64,000 bases of DNA, taken from assembly GCA_964030475.1 (NCBI GenBank), contig CAXIPT010000001.1, positions 18,749,270 to 18,813,269 of the forward strand. The letters run 5' to 3'. Positions 59,035-64,000 of the stretch are shown in pieces (position 1 is the first letter of the stretch; each line of letters starts with the position of its first letter). This DNA comes from Tethya wilhelma (lineage: Eukaryota; Porifera; Demospongiae; Tethyida; Tethyidae). The notes under the pieces were generated by a model that did not search any database, was not told the DNA's origin, and worked only from the letters and a program-made list of their open reading frames with translations. Made by a program: the position numbers and the translations under genes.

Positions 59035-59613
59035 NTGGCAAAAGGTAACAGCATATCCTCTAAAGTTAAATATTACTAAGAGTAAATAATTATTTATTCT
59101 TGATATTACTTTCGTATAATAAATTATTATTTCGTCCTTAGGTTTTATATTCCATTTAATTCTACAGGGGTACTCCAAAGCATAATTCACTGGTGGATAG
59201 TCATGCACACTCCATACACATTCATAATGCCAATTTCACTTAGTGATATTCATATAGGTATTAGGTACCAGTCATTCGAAAGCAAAAGAACATGATCAGC
59301 CTCAATCTGACAGTCATGCCAAAACATCTTTTTCATTTTTTAATACTTACCTCTCTCTGGACCAAACTTTCAGTACACCCCCGATTAAATTGGAAAGTAG
59401 GTATATACGCTGATTTCAAAGGAAATCGAGTTTTAACTACATGAACAGGCACACAGGGCCTCCAGTTCTAGGGAAACTTTTATAGCCCAATCGTTAATTT
59501 ACTGCGCATGCGCAGTAACTCTGCGAGTTTTGTAACACAATTATGATCTATACAGTACCCATTGAAACATGATCACATTATGAGCTAGGCAGGTCCTACT
59601 AGCTACCTATGAG

Positions 59614-61252
59614 CTATCTGTTTGTCTCTTTCTCTAGGTGAAGCTGGTGGTGAGGTGCTGAGGTGAGGAGGGGAGAGGAGGAGGCCTGGTACCATGGCCT
59701 CCCACCAGAGGAGGGGACACTCTCTCTCTTCCCCTGAGGGCCCCCAGTCAGGAGGGAGGAGGACTCACTGCACTTGGCAGCATAGATGGCAGGATACTGC
59801 TTCTGGAACTGTGTTTGCAAGTGTGTGTGCAAGATGGTAATTATAACAAATCCATCTGTTTTATAATGCCTGCATGCATGTGTATTTTCATAAGTGAGTT
59901 TCTGGTTGGGTATTAGTCATTATTAAATTATATTCTTGTTCACCAACCCAGTATGCAGATTGAAAATATCAAACTTTAATTCTGCCTGTCTAATTAAGTT
60001 TGATATTTTCAATCTGCATACTGGGTTGGTGAACAAGAATATAATTTAATAATGCATGTGTATTGGTTTAATACTAGGTGCAAACTGAATGAGCATTGTT
60101 TATGAGCTGAGAAATGAATCCATAACTGTTTGTTTTAAACATTTATTTAACACTCCCAGCTAGGTGATAAGAGTATCTTTACACCCCAAAATAATCATAA
60201 TTGTTTACTAATTTCATTTCTAAATTATTAATATACGAGGACAGTATACAGCAATTTGTGAAAGCAGGAAAGTTGATGAATGTACAACAATGACAGCTAT
60301 TGTGTATTTGATGCTCAAACCTTCAGGGAGGAAAGGCATGGTTTATGAAGCTAGACTAACATACCATTTTCAGTCTTTGTTTCTTGACCTTTGCACTCAT
60401 GGTGTCATCATTGATGATGCTCTCCAGTAGGTCGGCCACACACTGGAGGGAGGTCCTCTCTCTCTGCTCCTCGTACTCCCTCTCCGACACACGGGCACAG
60501 AAGGTACGGGAGGACTTGAGGGGCACATCCTTACCCTGAGGGGGAAACAAACAGATACAATCGTAAATAGGACTGTACTCACACCTATGATTGTGACCTC
60601 TGACCTCACTGGTAGAGAGAGCTACCAGTCTTCTTTGCACCTCTTCATTCACATCCTCTGGTACCTGGAGAGAGAGATGATCAAATCACAGTTCACAACA
60701 ACAGACACTGATAGGAAGAACTAAAGCTTTTTTAATTCTACGCTACAAAGTACAGACCAACAAAGATGTCATTTATAGACTGACTGAAGATGCATGAAAA
60801 TTCACAAACGGTCTTATCTTTACAAACAAACCCAAACCTAAAGGAACCCTCTCCCAATACCTACATGCATACTTTCCTAATTTTTATCTAATTTACACAC
60901 ACAACATAACATTTAGAGATTCATCGTTCATTATCACATGTGTACCCACCTTAAAGATGTGGTGGTAGTGCTGTGCCATGAAGGAGACCAGTCTCTGGAT
61001 GTCCCCCGACCATTCCTCGGCACTCCTCTCCCCCCTGTTGCCCCCCGGGGGTCGGAGTACAGCCTCAGAGAAGGCCCCCACTAGGACGTGGGTGTTGGGG
61101 TGTGTCTTGGAGAGTCTGAGTTGCTTGTTGGAACCAGCCTTGTTGATGAGTCTGAGGAGGCGATGGAGGCGCATCCGATTGGTCTGGGGGAGAAGGAGAG
61201 TGGAGAGCTGGAGGGCAGCAACTGCAGAGGGTTTGCCTTCCTTGATCAATTC

Positions 61253-61315
<63 letters not shown>

Positions 61316-61316
61316 N

Positions 61317-61351
<35 letters not shown>

Positions 61352-63150
61352 AAGTCTAGAGAGAGAGATAGGTAGGTAGCTTGAAATGGTTTTGAATTAG
61401 AATAGGAACCTTCCAAGGAGACTTTGGTAATTTCATGCTAGACCAGACAAAATTTACACGATTATCAAACACTATAATGTCATTAGTGTTTGATAATCAT
61501 GTATAAATTTAAAAGCTACATGTAGGCAGAGTGATTGATGGCATTCATTTCTGTTTACGTGACTAAATATGTGCAATTTGTATAATACCTGATAATGAAA
61601 CTGAGAATTGAAAATTACATTTCTAAAACACATGTCTACATAGCACTCACTGAGTATTGCCAGCAGTAGTTCACTGAGCTTAGAGCTGACCAGTGACTCA
61701 GGGAGAGAGGAGAAGTACTTGACCAGAGACTTGAGCACATCAAACTCATAGCCACAGTAGATGGGCATACCTCCAAACAGCTCCTCACTGCACCCATTAG
61801 GCCCTGGAGGGGAGGGAGAGAGAGAGAGAGAGAGCTGGGGTAGGGAGTGAACTCAGGGACATCTTTATAGATTTCTAAGTTTCTATTGAGAACTTTATAA
61901 TCACTTATCCATTTCCTTACATTTGGAGAGGCACCTCATGGCCAGTATCACCCACCTTGGGACATCACTGACTGACTCTAGGGAGTGGGGAAATGATGAT
62001 AAAACTAATTTTGATACTGCAAATAATGCATACAAGATGAAACAACAGCAAGAAGACACTTTGCAACACTGACTCAATAGCTCTGGGCAATACAATACTG
62101 ACCACCTAGGGTGAACTTTCAATGGAGCAGAGTTTTATTCACAACTAGCATGAAAATTAATACAAGTTTTTAAATACCCAAACATACACAGCCCACATGA
62201 ATTACTCCAGTCTTTGGTACTTGCTTAGCAAGCTAATGCTGACAGTCCCAACCCATGGGATGCATGAATCAACATCAAAATGAATCAGTATCAAATCAAT
62301 ATGCATCAAATAGATCATTCATTGATTCTAACATTGATCATCACCTGTCCGCCCTCCCAGCCCCCACACTCACCACAGACACTGCTACGACCAACATGAG
62401 TGGAAGATGACCTACGACCTTTAGCGGAGAGACTCTGATAAGAAATACCACCGCCACCTCCATATCGATCTGACCCCAATGACCTTACACCACCACCACC
62501 ACCACCATAGGTGTGTGCAGCAGCAGCCGGCTTAGAACTTGAGAACAGCTTATTGAACACTAGCGACACGTTGCTTAGAATGTTCTTACCATCCACAGCA
62601 TCATAAGCCAGGACTCCATCCAGAGAGGGAAGCTCCACTAGGAGGAGGAGACGATTCAAAGTCAGCTCTTTCCACACACCCGCCACTTGAGATGGAGCCA
62701 GTCCCGATACGGTGGGTTCTTGGGAGATGGCTCGGCTACTAGCAACTGATGTGTCCGATCTGTCACTCTTCACTGAACAGTCACTGCGACACTTCTTCAC
62801 CGGGGAACATAGCTTGGTTTTGTTTGAGGTGCCCCCTGGCGTTGAGGGTTCGTTATTGTCGCATCTAATGAATGCATATTCATTAGTGAAGCAGGCACCA
62901 TCATAACTCATGTTTTGGATGTCCTCATTTTCATTCTGTTCTTCTCTCTCTCTGTCTCGTTTGCCGAGGGGGGAGGTTGGTCTCTTGAGGGGGGCGGGGG
63001 ACATGGGGTCCACAAAGTTGAGGGGGCCAGGCTCCTTCACAAAGGAGTAGAAATGATGGGGGTCTTCGTCAAATTTCCTCAGTTTCCCCCTCACCTCACG
63101 TATGACATCACTCTCAAGGAACTTCTGGAGAAGTTTCTCCACCTAGATAG

Positions 63151-63221
<71 letters not shown>

Positions 63222-63901
63222 AGCATATTTACACAGTGACGTGTTGAGTATTATCTTTCCATGTTCAACAGGTATTGATCACAAATAAAGAGGTAACATT
63301 GGTAAATGTACATACCTCTCTCTAGGTGTGTATTGCCATGATTACAGAAGACGGTTGGAAAGTGTCGAAAAATTTCAAACGTAAACAATAACAGCTAACC
63401 ACATTACTAGGCCATCCCCCCAGAAAAGAAGAGGACTAAAAATCCAAAACAATAACTTGGCAATCTGCCATCCCAGTATATCTACAAAACACTGTAACCA
63501 GGCAATATATACTTTGTCTGCCAAGCATCATGGAATTAGCTGACATAATTCACACCGTTTACATTAAAATTATTAAAGTTTATCATTAAAATTATCTAAC
63601 CTGTTGCCTGGAGACCGTGCTTCCAAACGACTCTGAATTCTTCATGTGTTCGTGCAGCCACTCCACGGCCTCGTGGCCCGTGAAGCACTCGTCGTAACTC
63701 TTCATCTTCACTCTCTTTTTCCTCCGGGGCATGCCTCCCCTGAAGGCAACAATCAACTCTTGCCACTGCATGAAAAATTTGGCGAGGATATTTATTTACG
63801 CGCGTCCATTTATAATAAAATACTTGACTTACCAACTGTGTAGCTCTGAAGGCAGGAGGTTGAGAGAGAGTGGTGTCCATTGAGGAAGATAAAGCTGCCA
63901 T
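59614..63901 (-). CDS. DEPDC1: DEPDC1-family protein (DEP plus RhoGAP-like domains)
   Basis: Nine exons join in phase to 646 residues: 63833-63901, 63601-63765, 62374-63142, 61921-61977, 61651-61803, 60950-61251, 60605-60664, 60365-60535, 59614-59808. The N-terminal DEP domain shows WQELIVAFRGGMPRRKKR, MKSYDECFTGHEAVEWLHEH, VEKLLQKFLESDVIREVRG and HHFYSFV. A long Ser/Gly-rich loop follows, then the RhoGAP-like region: VELPSLDGVLAYDAVDG, VPRWVILAMRCLSKWPNG, EFDVLKSLVKYFSSLPESL, AALQLSTLLLPQTNRMRLHR and the C-terminal helix VADLLESIINDDTMSAKV. DEPDC1 proteins act in mitosis and membrane/cytoskeletal signalling; the GAP-like fold lacks the catalytic arginine finger in known members, and I see no clear finger here. 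Human DEPDC1 and 1B are paralogues; this is the single pre-duplication type (inference). The exon at 61251 follows a long GA array with a gap. Confidence 0.94.
59919..60053. mobile_element. Foldback element with perfect 58-bp inverted repeats
   Basis: Arms 59919-59976 and 59996-60053 are exact reverse complements around a 19-base centre. The arm starts ATTATTAAATTATATTCTTG. A one-arm relative lies at 48737-48790, so it is dispersed. It sits in a DEPDC1 intron and would form a very stable hairpin in the transcript. Confidence 0.75.
61254..61349. repeat. (GA)n array with gap, polypyrimidine tract of a DEPDC1 exon
   Basis: GA repeats on both sides of the n at 61316; on the minus strand the CT array ends at the TCTAG acceptor of the exon starting at 61251. 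Confidence 0.9.
63150..63219. repeat. (AC)n microsatellite upstream of a DEPDC1 acceptor
   Basis: On the minus strand a GT array ends in ATCTATCTAG, the acceptor of the exon starting at 63142. Confidence 0.9.
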
Positions 63902-64000
63902 TTCTGTTTCTTTTGGTTCTCTTTCTTTGCTGTTGGCACGGAGTCAACTCCGCCTCTTCAAATTTTGCGCAATTTCTTCAAACCTGTGCACTGATTGGTC

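Noticed and set aside
59638..59661. Third exon (VKLVVRC) for the doubtful small gene
   Set aside because: It is antisense to the last DEPDC1 exon and the acceptor there is a chance TCTCTAG.

Overview
This is a gene-dense nuclear eukaryotic sequence. Genes have many short introns with GT-AG borders, long CA/GT and GA/CT microsatellites and many small inverted-repeat elements. The gene set (LRRK-type Roco kinase, POMGNT1, SLC30A7, UBE3C, DEPDC1, MMACHC, TTC39, NADK2, RBM19) is animal. Compact spacing, small introns and expanded kinase/coiled-coil/Kelch genes suggest a sponge, probably a demosponge such as Amphimedon queenslandica. That is inference from content; no database search was run. Runs of N and single n mark assembly gaps, mostly inside microsatellites.

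Layout. 1-1218 (+): 3' end of a coiled-coil/Kelch gene. 1219-5788: non-coding, microsatellites and small elements. 5789-11003 (+): part of a TTC39 gene. 12938-14352 (+): last exon of a cysteine-rich secreted or surface protein. 17604-18404 (-): MMACHC, intronless. 19082-29618 (+): an 11-exon, 1880-residue Roco protein (degenerate Ras-like P-loop domain, LRR, Roc-COR, DYG kinase, beta-propeller). 29870-32623 (+): RBM19, intronless. 32759-33277 (-): 3' exons of a small membrane protein. 33377-40748 (-): a broken array of kinase/coiled-coil genes with Kelch and ubiquitin-like C-terminal modules. 40977-43833 (-): SLC30A7. 43986-45973 (+): mitochondrial NADK2, divergent from SLC30A7. 46266-49865 (-): the catalytic half of UBE3C. 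50301-56633: two contigs carrying the UBE3C start (+) and POMGNT1 (-), with an unmerged overlap. 56820-59034: a doubtful small gene and a retroelement-like ORF. 59614-63901 (-): DEPDC1.

Most genes are housekeeping functions with no common pathway: cobalamin handling (MMACHC), Golgi zinc import (SLC30A7), mitochondrial NADP supply (NADK2), ubiquitin ligation (UBE3C), O-mannosyl glycan synthesis (POMGNT1) and rRNA processing (RBM19). The points most worth attention are the N-terminal second GTPase-like domain of the Roco kinase, the modular phase-0 kinase/coiled-coil genes, a family of small elements ending in TACCGTATAGC-like termini, and strong evidence that two contigs between 50301 and 56633 are scaffolded in the wrong orientation.
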